Assembly: GCA_937885015.1 (NCBI GenBank) | Contig: CALAAS010000008.1 | Coordinates: 1 to 64,000 of the forward strand | Reading direction: 5' to 3' | Length of the DNA stretch: 64,000 nucleotides | From: an uncultured Clostridium sp. | GTDB lineage: Bacteria; Bacillota; Clostridia; Lachnospirales; Lachnospiraceae | In this document: piece by piece, positions 41,729-51,172 of the stretch | Numbering within the stretch: the stretch's first letter is position 1 | How the letters are laid out: every line of letters starts with the position of its first letter | Notes under the pieces: generated by a model | The model's input: only the letters and a program-made list of their open reading frames with translations | Told to the model about the DNA's origin: nothing | Databases searched by the model: none | Position numbers and translations under genes: made by a program

Positions 41729-43267
41729 TTATAACTCCATTTCATCTACTAATTCCGGAAAAAGATCTAAAATTTTATATGAGATCAACAATTGTTCTAT
41801 TACAGATGCTGTATAACTCCAAACTCCAGAAATTTCATTGAATTTTCGCAGCCTGTATTCCACTGTATTCCGATGAACATTTAATTTTTTAGCCACTTGG
41901 CCTATATTACCCATTTCCAAAACAAGTCGCTTTGACTCTGCAAAAAATGTTCCGTACATTTTATCATAACGGTACACATTTATTAACTCTGGCATACAAT
42001 AGTATTTTATATACCCATCTTCTCCCAAGGTCTGCAATGCACAATATACTGCATATTCTCGATAAGAAAACACTCTCCGTTCCGGATAAAGCCGACGTCC
42101 AAGCATAAGTACAGAAATTGTCTGTTTATAAATATAAGGATAGTCTATAATTTTTCCAAAACGACAACTGTAAGCTGCCGTCAGGTTATATTTCTCCAAA
42201 AACGGAATAAGCATCTCAATACATACCATGATATTTTTCACATCAAAAAACAAAACAAGCTTGCTGCTTTCTTCCAATATAATTGCCTGTGGAAACATCA
42301 AAGACAGATGGTTCTTATATGCCATAATAGTGCGCAATTCCATACAATTATCGTTTACTGCAATTGTAACAACATAATAATGTCCATGAAGTTCCCATGA
42401 AAAACCAGCCGCTCTTTTTTTAAACGCTTCATCCGTATAAGAAGCTCCTCGAAGAAGTTCCTGAAGGAGATTCTCATTCCTGGTCATATTAGGCAAAATA
42501 TTTTCTTTCTCAAGAAACAAGCTGAGCGCTCCGCTCAGGAAATTCATGATTTCAATATCTTCTGTCTGAAAAGGTTGATTATACGCCACGGCAAGAAACC
42601 ATCCAAAATAACGGCGATTTACATTCAAACGGCAAATCAGTCGATCGCTTTTTTGAGTTGACTCCAAAAGAAAAGCCTGCGGTGTATTTTTAATCTGGTT
42701 CAAAACATTCGCATAGTCATATTTCTGAAACAACTCAGCCTGAACGTAGCCAATATGAAATAAATTATCCAGAATTTCATCTTCTTTATCCATTTTTTCC
42801 CATTTAGAGTGCGCCAAAAGTCTGGTAGTAAAATCCTGCAAAAGCACCGGATTCCCCAATAGACTAGCCGCAACATCCAAAAGGTCATTTACCGCCGTAC
42901 AATCGAATAACGCTCTGCTAATGGCCAATTCTGCCTCCATCACACGGTGCGTAGAACTTAAACGGGACAGCAGTGCTGCAAACACTTCTCCAGCCGTACT
43001 GGTTCCATTACAAAGTATATAGCTTTGGGGGAATCGTACCTGCAGCGGCACTTCCGAATCATCCAGCAGCACAAACACCGACCCGCTATCCGGACATCCT
43101 ATTTCACAAAATGAAGAAATAGCCGAAACATAAACTGTGTCTTCCGTAAAAGCAGAGGAAGTAGCCGAAAGCCGACATATCTGAACTATATTTCTGTCCT
43201 CATGCGAAATATGAACCTTTTTTATATTACTGACAGGTACCGCCTCCAAAAGCAATGAAAGTTTCAA
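41729..43267 (-). CDS. PucR-family transcriptional regulator
   Basis: 512 residues. The N-terminal part resembles the purine-catabolism regulator domain (YVSAISSFCEIG), with a GAF-like middle. The C-terminal helix-turn-helix has the usual PucR form (NIGQVAKKLNVHRNTVEYRLRKFNEI near residue 455, split here by position). Such regulators activate nearby catabolic genes. The TTG at 43267 follows GAGAGGAAAG. It lies just downstream of the amidohydrolase and its membrane proteins, which are probably its targets. Confidence 0.88.
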   Translation of the reverse strand: MKLSLLLEAVPVSNIKKVHISHEDRNIVQICRLSATSSAFTEDTVYVSAISSFCEIGCPDSGSVFVLLDDSEVPLQVRFPQSYILCNGTSTAGEVFAALLSRLSSTHRVMEAELAISRALFDCTAVNDLLDVAASLLGNPVLLQDFTTRLLAHSKWEKMDKEDEILDNLFHIGYVQAELFQKYDYANVLNQIKNTPQAFLLESTQKSDRLICRLNVNRRYFGWFLAVAYNQPFQTEDIEIMNFLSGALSLFLEKENILPNMTRNENLLQELLRGASYTDEAFKKRAAGFSWELHGHYYVVTIAVNDNCMELRTIMAYKNHLSLMFPQAIILEESSKLVLFFDVKNIMVCIEMLIPFLEKYNLTAAYSCRFGKIIDYPYIYKQTISVLMLGRRLYPERRVFSYREYAVYCALQTLGEDGYIKYYCMPELINVYRYDKMYGTFFAESKRLVLEMGNIGQVAKKLNVHRNTVEYRLRKFNEISGVWSYTASVIEQLLISYKILDLFPELVDEMEL

Positions 43268-43354
43268 CTTTCCTCTCCCCCTCTTTCTTGATTTTCCATT
43301 TATTATACAAACACATATTGGAAATCACAATATCTTATCTTGCGCACTATAAAT

Positions 43355-43381
43355 GGGAGTATTGCTCCTCGCAATACTCCC
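43355..43381 (-). terminator. Hairpin after the amidohydrolase gene
   Basis: Perfect 11-bp arms GGGAGTATTGC / GCAATACTCCC with a 5-base loop, about 34 bases after the amidohydrolase stop. The following ATTTATAG is only weakly T-rich, so it may be a weak terminator or RNA stabiliser. Confidence 0.5.
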
Positions 43382-43414
43382 AGTCCACAATCAATCATTC
43401 CGCTGCCATAAATA

Positions 43415-44605
43415 TCAAACCGCTTCTCCCGCTTTATAAACGCGAATTAATGCCTCTGTGTAAGCGCTGAGATTCTCATATGGATTTTCTTTCAGAAGAA
43501 TCAAATCTGCAATTTTACCCTCTTCAATTACTCCAATTTCCTCTTCCATGCCCAATACTTCTGCCGCTGTCAATGTTGCAGCCGCAACCACTGCTTCTCT
43601 GGACATTCCATATTCGTTCATAATCAGCATTTCTTTAAAAGCTACCGGATGTGGACCAAAACAGGGCGATCCTGCATCCGTTCCCAAAGCAATCCGAACC
43701 CCTTTCTTCAGTGCCCTCTCAAATGTACTCTTCTGCTGTTTCGTAACCATGGCCGATCTCTCTACGATAAAATCACTTAAAACACCTTCGTTTTCAGACA
43801 ATATCTTGTAAATCGACAACGTAGGAATCAACGTCAGGTTCTTTTCCTTCATCATATCCAAATATTCATCTGGAATATCCGGTCCATGTTCAATCGTATC
43901 AATACCAGCTTTAATACACTCTATAATTCCTTCCTGAGAAACCGCATGAACAGCCACTTTCATATGAAGCCTGTGAGCCTCATGAACAATAAACCTCAAC
44001 TGCTCTTCATCATACATACTGGGACCAATATCTTCTAACCCCGCTGCTCCACCCGTATCCATAATTTTTATCCACTGACAACGTATCCCATGTTTCACAA
44101 ATAACGTCTTTTTTTCCCGGATTGCATATAACAATTCATCCTTCGTATTTGCAATCGTTCCAATCGAAGGAACATGTCCATATATACTCTGGATCGCAGA
44201 ACCGCATGGTATTACTCTGCTCCCCTTAATCCATCCTTTCTCCACCGCAAATGCGGTTTCAAAAGACAGGTCTTTTGGAGAACCTACTTCGCGGATTGTG
44301 GTAACACCTTTTTTCAGAGACTGTTCTACATTGTGTACACTTCTTAAGAATGCCTGATACGGCCCATACATATCATCCAAATCTTCAGATATCTCACTTC
44401 CGTCCCAAGTACTGTGCACATGCATATCAATAATTCCAGGACTCAAATATTTGTCAGTTCCGTCGACCACTTCATCTGCTGACTGAGTAATTCCCTGCCT
44501 GATTGATTCTATTCGCCCCTCGCTAATCAGAACATCATAATCTCGAAGTATCTGTCCGTTTCGTACATCCATAACATTTACATTCTTAAATAAAATACTC
44601 CCCAT
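43415..44605 (-). CDS. Metal-dependent amidohydrolase (imidazolonepropionase-like)
   Basis: 396 residues. TIM-barrel hydrolase with HxH metal motif IIDMHVHSTWDG near 60, KIMDTGG near 180, AVHAVSQEG near 220, IEHGPDIP near 240 and GTDAGSPCFGPH near 310; the composite beta-sandwich parts are at both ends (ILFKNVNVMDV, GKIADLILLKENP). This subgroup includes Xaa-Pro dipeptidases and imidazolonepropionase-like enzymes; the substrate is unknown. RBS AGGAGGG precedes the ATG. It follows two membrane proteins by 9 bases and is adjacent to pucR. Confidence 0.9.
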   Translation of the reverse strand: MGSILFKNVNVMDVRNGQILRDYDVLISEGRIESIRQGITQSADEVVDGTDKYLSPGIIDMHVHSTWDGSEISEDLDDMYGPYQAFLRSVHNVEQSLKKGVTTIREVGSPKDLSFETAFAVEKGWIKGSRVIPCGSAIQSIYGHVPSIGTIANTKDELLYAIREKKTLFVKHGIRCQWIKIMDTGGAAGLEDIGPSMYDEEQLRFIVHEAHRLHMKVAVHAVSQEGIIECIKAGIDTIEHGPDIPDEYLDMMKEKNLTLIPTLSIYKILSENEGVLSDFIVERSAMVTKQQKSTFERALKKGVRIALGTDAGSPCFGPHPVAFKEMLIMNEYGMSREAVVAAATLTAAEVLGMEEEIGVIEEGKIADLILLKENPYENLSAYTEALIRVYKAGEAV

Positions 44606-44614
44606 ATCGCCCTC

Positions 44615-45265
44615 CTATTTTTTTATAATACCTTTTGTATACATTCCTCTTGCAGCTATTACCGTCACTGCAATACCTCCCAGCAAAATCCATTGTAATT
44701 CAATTTTAAATACAATGATCCCTAAAAAACAAACAACCACTGCAACAGCCGATACCTTCATTTCTTTCAAAAGCCATAACCCAGCTAACGCGCCGAAAAT
44801 TGCCGGAACAACATTATTAAAGGCAGGCGCCAGTATTGGCGAATTCAGCACTGGAGTAAGTGGCTGCATCAGAATAATACCCAGTGCAATAATTACTGTT
44901 GTGGTGATGCTGGAAACAGCCACTGCAACCACAGAAACTGCATTTGCCTTTTCACTTCCCGCTTCAATCCCAGCAATATTCATGGCTGAAAGTGCACATG
45001 GAATTTTTTGATTTTGCAGATTTCCTGTGATATAAGTCAGGTAAAGGCTTCCAGGCCCCAAAATAGGAGGAAAAGCAATCATCTCGCTTAAAACATACGA
45101 TGCCATCAGAATCCACATTGTCAAAACGCCTGGCCAAATAACACTTAAATCCGGCCATATCCCATATTGCACAGATGCGAACAAAGGAAACGCGCTGATT
45201 GCTATTAACATAGACCAACCATACAGTCTTCCGTCATGATGCATTTTCTTCTCGAAATCCGTCAT
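44615..45265 (-). CDS. Membrane protein partner of the DUF5058 protein
   Basis: 216 residues with about six hydrophobic helices. MTDFEKKMHHDGRLYGW is a soluble N-terminal tail. Contains ILGPGSLYLTYITGN and Gly/Ala-rich helices. I do not know a named family; it is paired with the DUF5058 gene 14 bases upstream and probably forms a two-part transporter. ATG 45265 has AAAGGAGCG upstream and is preferred over the earlier in-frame codons that overlap the upstream gene. Confidence 0.7.
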   Translation of the reverse strand: MTDFEKKMHHDGRLYGWSMLIAISAFPLFASVQYGIWPDLSVIWPGVLTMWILMASYVLSEMIAFPPILGPGSLYLTYITGNLQNQKIPCALSAMNIAGIEAGSEKANAVSVVAVAVSSITTTVIIALGIILMQPLTPVLNSPILAPAFNNVVPAIFGALAGLWLLKEMKVSAVAVVVCFLGIIVFKIELQWILLGGIAVTVIAARGMYTKGIIKK

Positions 45266-45279
45266 TTCACTCGCTCCTT

Positions 45280-45990
45280 TCATGATAAAACAGGGGTAAT
45301 TACCATTGATAAAATCAATCCAAACAAAATGGTAAGAGGAAATACGTAATCCTTTAGCCACTTCAAAGCCTGATTTTTGGCTGCCAAATTGCAAATATAT
45401 GAAAAGACAAAACAGCCTACAATAACCGTACTTGGAATGATTCCTTTTCTCCCGCTATTAATAGCAAACGCTGCAATAACCGTTACCAGCGCACACAAGC
45501 TTAAAATACTGATCCAGCGACTGTCTTTTTTTCTAAATGCATCATAGGTTCTGCAAACTGGCTTTAAGACCACCAACACAATGGGCAATGCCACAGAACA
45601 GCCAAGTGTCATAGCCCATGCTGCATTGATCCATGCCTGGACTGTCATAGTCGTTGTTGTAAATTCTACTCCTGTTGCCTCTGCCGCCATAGTTGCAGAA
45701 ATCAATTCATTATTTGCAGAACCAATCACTGACGTTCTGAGCCATGGAAGTGCGACTCCCAAAACGGGAACCATAACAATCACACTCAAAACAATCGGAA
45801 TAGAAGGAACCAAGCTAATTCCAATGCAGTTGATTACAATCTTTTTTAATTCTTCATCCGTTACTCCCAGTCTCTTTGCTTCGCGCCATCCATTTTTCAT
45901 AAATATGATACAGACAATTGTTACAAGAACCAGAACTACCGCTACAAAAACAGTTAAACCAAAGTTGTTAATAAAAACCTGATAATCCAT
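45280..45990 (-). CDS. DUF5058 family membrane protein
   Basis: 236 residues, about six helices. Contains KNGWREAKRLGVTDEELKK after the first span and WINAAWAMTLGCSVALP, which I recognise as DUF5058-like. Likely an uptake component working with the next membrane protein, feeding the amidohydrolase. The second ATG (45990) is used since AAGGAGG is 7-8 bases upstream of it and too close to the first. Confidence 0.72.
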   Translation of the reverse strand: MDYQVFINNFGLTVFVAVVLVLVTIVCIIFMKNGWREAKRLGVTDEELKKIVINCIGISLVPSIPIVLSVIVMVPVLGVALPWLRTSVIGSANNELISATMAAEATGVEFTTTTMTVQAWINAAWAMTLGCSVALPIVLVVLKPVCRTYDAFRKKDSRWISILSLCALVTVIAAFAINSGRKGIIPSTVIVGCFVFSYICNLAAKNQALKWLKDYVFPLTILFGLILSMVITPVLS

Positions 45991-46037
45991 CCCCATTCCT
46001 CCTTCATGAATTTGTTGTGTTAATTTTATATGTATTT

Positions 46038-46067
46038 TTTATATTTTTCATTGTTCTGTCTGCACAA
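46038..46067 (-). promoter_or_regulatory. Putative promoter of the DUF5058-amidohydrolase operon
   Basis: Minus strand TTGTGC (46062-46067), 18-base spacer, TATAAA (46038-46043), about 50 bases upstream of the DUF5058 start. Confidence 0.45.
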
Positions 46068-46106
46068 ATAATAAGTTGTCTTTTTATACATCTATTGAAT
46101 GGTAAT

Positions 46107-46134
46107 AAAAAAAGAATCTCAAAAACGAGATTCT
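46107..46134 (-). terminator. Terminator of the alcohol dehydrogenase gene
   Basis: Minus strand AGAATCTC / GAGATTCT with a 6-base loop followed by seven T, about 13 bases after the stop codon. Confidence 0.85.
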
Positions 46135-46146
46135 CACAAATTTTTT

Positions 46147-47187
46147 TCATGGTAACACGGCAATTTTAATAACGCTTTCCTTTCGATTTTCAAAAATATC
46201 ATAGGCCTCTTCAATATCTTTCAAAGGAAATGTATGGGTAATCAGCGGCGCTGTATCAATCTTTTTTTGTTCAATCAGCCTCAAAATTTCATCACAGTCA
46301 CAGCCATCCACTCCTCCTGTCTTGAAAATCAGATTTTTTCCATACATTTGGGGCAATGGAAGGCTCTGGGATTCCTCATACAGAGCAACTATTGTCACAA
46401 TGGCATTGGGACGCGCCACCCGCCAGGCAAGTTCAAATGTCTCTCTGCTTCCGGCCACTTCCAGTACTCGGTCTGCTCCGCCATGCCTGCTATACCTTTT
46501 CACAAATTCCTCTACATCTGTTTCCCGGGGATTTACCACTAAAACATCCGGATAATGCTGCTTCACAAAAGCGATCCGCTCTTCATCCACCTCACACAGA
46601 ATAATTCGTTCCGGTTTTTTCAGCATTACACATAAAAGCGTACAGATTCCGGTCGGTCCCCCTCCCAAAATTACTACTGTATCCTCCGAAGAAATCTCCG
46701 AAATTCTGGCTGCCCAAAATCCGGTGGCAAGTACATCTCCCACCAGCAGAGCTTCCTGATCTGTCACAGAATCCGGAATCCGGTTCAACCCTTGATTCGC
46801 AAAAGGTACCCGGACGTATTCCGCCTGACCTCCATCAATCCGACATCCCAGCGCCCAGCCTCCGTGTTCATCCGTACAGTTATTGACAAAGCCCTGTTGG
46901 CAGAAAAAGCACCCCCCGCAAAAGGTCTCCACATTTACTGTCACCCGATCGCCCGGTTTTACCTTCGTCACCCCGGCTCCTACCGCCTCCACAATCCCGA
47001 CCATTTCATGGCCCACTGTGATTCCCGGAACTGCCCTGGGAACTGCCCCATGCTTAATATGAATATCGCTGGAACAAATACTGGCCATCGTCACGCGGAC
47101 AATGGCATCTCCCTCATTTTGAATAACCGGTTTTTCTTTCTGCTCCAGCACAAACCTTCCCTTTTCTTTATATGTATATGCAAGCAC
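46147..47187 (-). CDS. Zinc-dependent alcohol dehydrogenase (MDR family)
   Basis: 346 residues. Catalytic zinc ligands Cys in ASICSSDIHIKHG and His-Glu in TVGHEMVG; structural zinc Cys set CGGCFFCQQGFVNNC; NAD(P)-binding GGGPTG near 170. Oxidises or reduces an alcohol, polyol or threonine-like substrate; specificity not evident. GTG at 47187 is chosen because CAGGAGG lies 7 bases upstream, discarding a 33-residue extension. It stands alone between the DUF5058 operon and the MazG-like gene. Confidence 0.9.
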   Translation of the reverse strand: MLAYTYKEKGRFVLEQKEKPVIQNEGDAIVRVTMASICSSDIHIKHGAVPRAVPGITVGHEMVGIVEAVGAGVTKVKPGDRVTVNVETFCGGCFFCQQGFVNNCTDEHGGWALGCRIDGGQAEYVRVPFANQGLNRIPDSVTDQEALLVGDVLATGFWAARISEISSEDTVVILGGGPTGICTLLCVMLKKPERIILCEVDEERIAFVKQHYPDVLVVNPRETDVEEFVKRYSRHGGADRVLEVAGSRETFELAWRVARPNAIVTIVALYEESQSLPLPQMYGKNLIFKTGGVDGCDCDEILRLIEQKKIDTAPLITHTFPLKDIEEAYDIFENRKESVIKIAVLP

Positions 47188-47301
47188 TCTTTTATCCTCC
47201 TGCTTATAATCTCTGATCTCATTTTCAACAGATGACATGCTCTCCTGCCCCCATGTTTCCCTGTCCAAACCCTGTCTGCAAGGCATTCTTTTTATCCCAT
47301 T

Positions 47302-47622
47302 TTATAGCCGATCATACTTATCCGCTTTTCCCCTTGCTTTTTCCACCGGATACTTTGCTTCATTCTGTTTCATCTTCATATTCACGATGTCATCTGCATT
47401 AAGATTCAACTTGTCCAATAAATTCTGACTGTATACAATAACATCCGCAAGTTCCTCTTTTACATGCTGCAGATCATACGTTTCATCCGACCACTGGAAA
47501 CATTCCAGAAGTTCCGCTGCTTCGATCACAATTGATTTTGCCAGATTTGCCGGAGAATGAAACTGATCCCAGTCTCGCTCTTCTGTAAATTTTCTGATTC
47601 TGTCTATTGTTTCCTGCCGCAC
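47302..47622 (-). CDS. MazG-like nucleotide pyrophosphohydrolase
   Basis: 106 residues. All-alpha NTP pyrophosphatase fold with metal motif EAAELLE and EELADVIVY. Short members of this kind hydrolyse non-canonical or deoxycytidine nucleotides to monophosphates (house-cleaning). The GTG start has GGGAGG upstream. Monocistronic by appearance. Confidence 0.88.
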   Translation of the reverse strand: MRQETIDRIRKFTEERDWDQFHSPANLAKSIVIEAAELLECFQWSDETYDLQHVKEELADVIVYSQNLLDKLNLNADDIVNMKMKQNEAKYPVEKARGKADKYDRL

Positions 47623-47857
47623 CTTTTCCTCCCATAAGCCTTTTGCTGTTTTATACAGAAATATATCCTCCGATATGTAACTCTTATAGTATATCTCTTC
47701 ATGTATTCCCTTGCAACTAATATCATTTCCCTATAACAAACGCTTCTTCACTGAGATGGATCATTCATTTTTCACTATATGTAAATCCCATTTTTTTGCA
47801 GAAAGGACGCCGGTTGTTTCGGCGCCCCTTCGGGAAAATAATATGTATTTACAAAAA
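47623..47857. other. Intergenic region between MazG-like gene and split permease
   Basis: AT-rich, probably holding the MazG-like promoter. A GC-rich hairpin near 47807-47825 (GACGCCGG / CGGCGCC) may end the permease transcript on the minus strand, though the T-run after it is poor. Confidence 0.4.
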
Positions 47858-49251
47858 TTAGATATATAGCAGCAAGAAACCTGTGAACGTTATCCACAGC
47901 CACACTGGCGCTGCATAAAACATGGATTTAACTGGATCCACTTCCTGTTTTAAAACGCCACTCACAAGACCAGCAGCAAAAAAAGTAGTAAGATCTGCCG
48001 GCGGCATTCCCTGCCCAGCAGCAGCAAACTGAGCCCCCGCTGCTGCCGCTTTCCCGGGTGCAATTCCAGCTTCCACAGGAGCCGGACCAAAGAAGGAAAA
48101 AATTGCATTATTAGGCGTTGACTGAGTTCCAGTTAACATTCCCAAAAGAACCATTGCCAAAGCCCCTCCAATCTTTAAAATATTGATATCCAGATTAGAT
48201 GCAAACTCCTTTACAATTTCAATCTGCCCTCCATATACAAATGCACCAACCATCAGTCCTGAAAAAACCTGAATAATTGAAGGTTTTACAGCATCTCTGA
48301 GTCCGTCCTTTATACAGGACAATCCACTTCTGTATACTTTTGGAAAAAAATATGCCACAATTGTCACGAAAATCAGAATATCCACGGTTGCATTAGCAAA
48401 TGCTTTTAAAATCGGTATATTTTTCAGAACAACCAGAAGGCCCTCTCCATTGATCCGAATCAAATTAATCAAATCCGGAACTTTATCAACAATTTTTAGT
48501 GTCCTGAGCAAAATAATTACGATCAGAAGTAAAAAAGGTACCAGTGCTGTCCAACCGTATTTTAAAATATCTCCTATTTTTTCCGGGGCAAGCAAATTTC
48601 CATTTTCGTCTCGATCTCCTACGATCGTTCCCTTTTTTACGAAACAAAATGCCACATACAGGCACGTTACCACTACAGCACTTCCCACTGTCAGATACGC
48701 CCAATTATTCGCAACATCTACCTCCACATTGACCAGTGAAGAAGACAATGTAATAGCCTGACTAACCGGCGGCATCAGAGAACCTATAGCTCCGCCCATA
48801 ACAAGAACCGCACAAATCCGGGTCGGGTCAAGGCCTAATTGAACCAAAGATGGGATCATCAATACGCCTACAATTGCAATAGAAGGACTTCCTCCTCCCA
48901 AAATAGCTCCTGATACTACTAAAGTCACAATATGACGCATACTGCCAAAGCTCTTGGGCGTTTCCCAAATTTAACTTTCAAACATCGAAATACCACATCC
49001 ATTGTTCCCAGCTTAATCTGAGTCTGAGCATAGATACTTCCAAAAACCGTCAATGCCATAACCCAGGCAACCGTATCAAGTCCTTTAAACCATGCTTTTG
49101 CCCAAACAACCGGATTCCAAATTCCTCCAAGAATCAATGCGGAAAAACCGGCCGCCGCAAGCGCCACATGAATATTTCCGCCAATAATTGGAAGTTTCTT
49201 CCATAATAAAACTATAAGCAATAAACAGATAGGAATAATGACTGTAATCAT
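47858..49251 (-). pseudogene. Frameshifted DctM-like (TRAP/ion-transporter superfamily) permease
   Basis: Two frames together give about 468 residues, the size of one permease: 49251-48925 (108 residues, ends ALAVCVIL) and 48940-47858 (360 residues, starts MRHIVTLVVSGAIL). The second contains GGGSPSIAIVGVLMIPSL and IGSLMPPVSQAITLSSS, typical of DctM-like integral subunits. Removing one TG from the TGTG at about 48926-48929 joins them as VCVILTLVVSGAIL, so a 2-bp duplication explains the break. It may be a real mutation or a sequencing error; translation of both halves with a 16-base overlap is also conceivable. It lies downstream of the FluG-like amidohydrolase. Confidence 0.7.
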
Positions 49252-49287
49252 TCGCTTCTCCTTTCAATCTTGTCCCCCAACACCCCT

Positions 49288-50472
49288 TTAATCCATCTTA
49301 TACATCCATTTGGCATTTTCAAACAAAAGCTGATTTGCTGTTTGATCTGCCTGCTGTCCACTGATCAGTCCCATTCGAACCTGAGATTCCAGCACATCCC
49401 CCAGACAGGCCTTAGCGGCTTTTGCCGCCGTCCAGGCAATCTCCGGGAATCCATGCTGCCCTGTGCCAAAGAAAATTTTGTCATGTGGGCAAACCCCCAG
49501 TAGATCCTCAATATTCGTCCGGAACCCAAACGCATTCCACGGAAGAACCCAGCTGGTATCCACAAAAATATTAGGATAGCTGTATGCCATCATCCCAGCA
49601 TGACGCGTATACGGATAACCCTGATGTAAAAAAACCACTTTTGTTTTTAAAAATTTCATATCTGCGTCCAAAAACGGAACAAACAAAAATGGATCCAGGT
49701 TAGGAATAAAGCGTGCAGTTGGCCGATTGAAACCCGTTGTGCCAGAATGAATGTGAAACGGTACATCCAATTCCTGAGCGATAATCATGACATGTTTGTA
49801 CATAGCATCAAATACCAGCATTTCAGCTTCACGATCTCCGCGTTTTGCCGCTGGTAAAAGGCTCTCTGCCTCCTGATCACTAATATATTTTACATCCATT
49901 GTATAATTTTCTGCGCAGTGTCCTTTCAAGCCAGCAAAGCCATCAGAAACCGCTTTTCGAATTCGATCCATCATCTCAGTAATCAACGCTTCAAAACTGG
50001 ATGCTTGTGGAAGCAGCTCATAAAAATCATTTTCGAAATTATAAAGCCTGAACACTTTACATGGAAAGACCTGATCTTTTGTATCCTCCCACGGATCACT
50101 GCTGTCCAAAACAGTTGCAATAATATGCTCACTGTCATAAAGCGATTTTGTATATTCTTTTAATTTTTCTGTAGATCCTCCTATATAACTGTTTCTCGCG
50201 TCCAAAACAGCATCCACCGTTGGTTCACATCCAAAGTGCTTCGCCAATTGATTTGTAACTACCTTAACAACTCCAAGATTCGCCATATTTTCAATCTGCC
50301 ACTTCGACGCATATCCGTATGAATATGCAGAATCTGCCCCCTTATCCCACGGCTCTGTACCCTGAAAGCCATGCAGAAATCGCATAACATACTCTTTTTT
50401 GGTTAATGTAACCATATTCGGATCCAAAAGATGGGTATGGTGATCAAAAAATTTTTTTTCTGCTAAATTCAT
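49288..50472 (-). CDS. Amidohydrolase family 2 protein (FluG N-terminal-like)
   Basis: 394 residues. Begins KKFFDHHTHLLDP (HxH metal motif) and continues with FHIHSGTTGFNRP near 240, VFLHQGYPYTRHAG near 280 and IFFGTGQHGFPE near 345, the pattern of amidohydrolases related to nodulin/FluG and uronate isomerase-like enzymes. Probably hydrolyses or decarboxylates a small ring or amide compound. RBS AAGGAGG precedes the ATG. It lies after the hutP terminator and before the permease, so its expression may depend on HutP. Confidence 0.82.
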   Translation of the reverse strand: MNLAEKKFFDHHTHLLDPNMVTLTKKEYVMRFLHGFQGTEPWDKGADSAYSYGYASKWQIENMANLGVVKVVTNQLAKHFGCEPTVDAVLDARNSYIGGSTEKLKEYTKSLYDSEHIIATVLDSSDPWEDTKDQVFPCKVFRLYNFENDFYELLPQASSFEALITEMMDRIRKAVSDGFAGLKGHCAENYTMDVKYISDQEAESLLPAAKRGDREAEMLVFDAMYKHVMIIAQELDVPFHIHSGTTGFNRPTARFIPNLDPFLFVPFLDADMKFLKTKVVFLHQGYPYTRHAGMMAYSYPNIFVDTSWVLPWNAFGFRTNIEDLLGVCPHDKIFFGTGQHGFPEIAWTAAKAAKACLGDVLESQVRMGLISGQQADQTANQLLFENAKWMYKMD

Positions 50473-50660
50473 AAAATTCTCCTCCTTAATCTGTTTTCCG
50501 ATCGTTTTTCTTCCTCATCGGCTTGTTTTATGTTCCGTTCTCGTCCATTTCGCTCTTCTTTTCCCATATTCTATAGCTTCTCAATCACTCTTATTTTTCG
50601 TCTCCGCTTTCCGCCTGGTGCTATCTGTTCTATTAACTTTCACATCCCCCCCCATTTTAA

Positions 50661-50728
50661 AAAACAAAAAGAGAACATAACGCTGTCGTCCACAGCCCTG
50701 TTCTCCTCTTTCTCTCTTCTCTATTTAC
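50661..50728 (-). terminator. Intercistronic terminator after hutP with AG-rich upstream tract
   Basis: On the minus strand GAGAACA / TGTTCTC with an inner GCTGT / ACAGC stem, then TTTTTG. The 25 bases between the hutP stop and the stem (50704-50728) are almost pure A/G with many NAG triplets beginning with TAG. In Bacillus subtilis HutP binds NAG repeats at an equivalent terminator right after hutP and allows read-through. The same arrangement here suggests HutP controls the amidohydrolase and permease downstream. Confidence 0.75.
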
Positions 50729-50729
50729 T

Positions 50730-51152
50730 TTATATATGCATAATTCCCAGTCCGCATCTTTCATGGCTAGTCAGAATATGCATAGCAGACTCTCCAAACA
50801 TTGCGACAGCAATCCAATGCTTATTCCTGACAATTGCTATTTTTAATGCCAGATTTGCCTCCGAATGAATGTTAATAATTACTCCGCTTTTCGCCTCCTC
50901 AGCCGCATGAATCAATGCATGTATCTCTGTTCCAACCTTTGAAATAACCCCTTCATTCAATGAAGCGCCCAAAATAGCTCTGCCCAGTTTGGTATAAAAA
51001 TCTGCAGACGATCGGCCCCCTGTTTCCGTAACTGCAAACCGCAGTCCCTTTTCTTTATACTGGGCCTTCAGCTCATTTTCTTCCGCTATCGTCCTTGTCA
51101 ATGCCAGTCTCATCGCATAGCAGCCAAGTCCATTTGCTGCATATTCTTCCAA
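50730..51152 (-). CDS. HutP-family RNA-binding antiterminator
   Basis: 140 residues. The C-terminal half matches HutP strongly: AILGASLNEGVI, IHALIHAAEEA, LALKIAIVRNKHWIAVAMFG and HILTSHERCGLGIMHI, including the His residues that bind Mg2+ and histidine in B. subtilis HutP. That protein binds histidine and the nascent RNA to prevent termination. Here no histidine-utilisation enzymes are nearby, so the ligand may differ. The TTG start has GGGAGGAGG upstream. It lies between an AEC permease and an amidohydrolase. Confidence 0.85.
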   Translation of the reverse strand: MEEYAANGLGCYAMRLALTRTIAEENELKAQYKEKGLRFAVTETGGRSSADFYTKLGRAILGASLNEGVISKVGTEIHALIHAAEEAKSGVIINIHSEANLALKIAIVRNKHWIAVAMFGESAMHILTSHERCGLGIMHI

Positions 51153-51172
51153 TTAGACCTCCTCCCTTCTTT

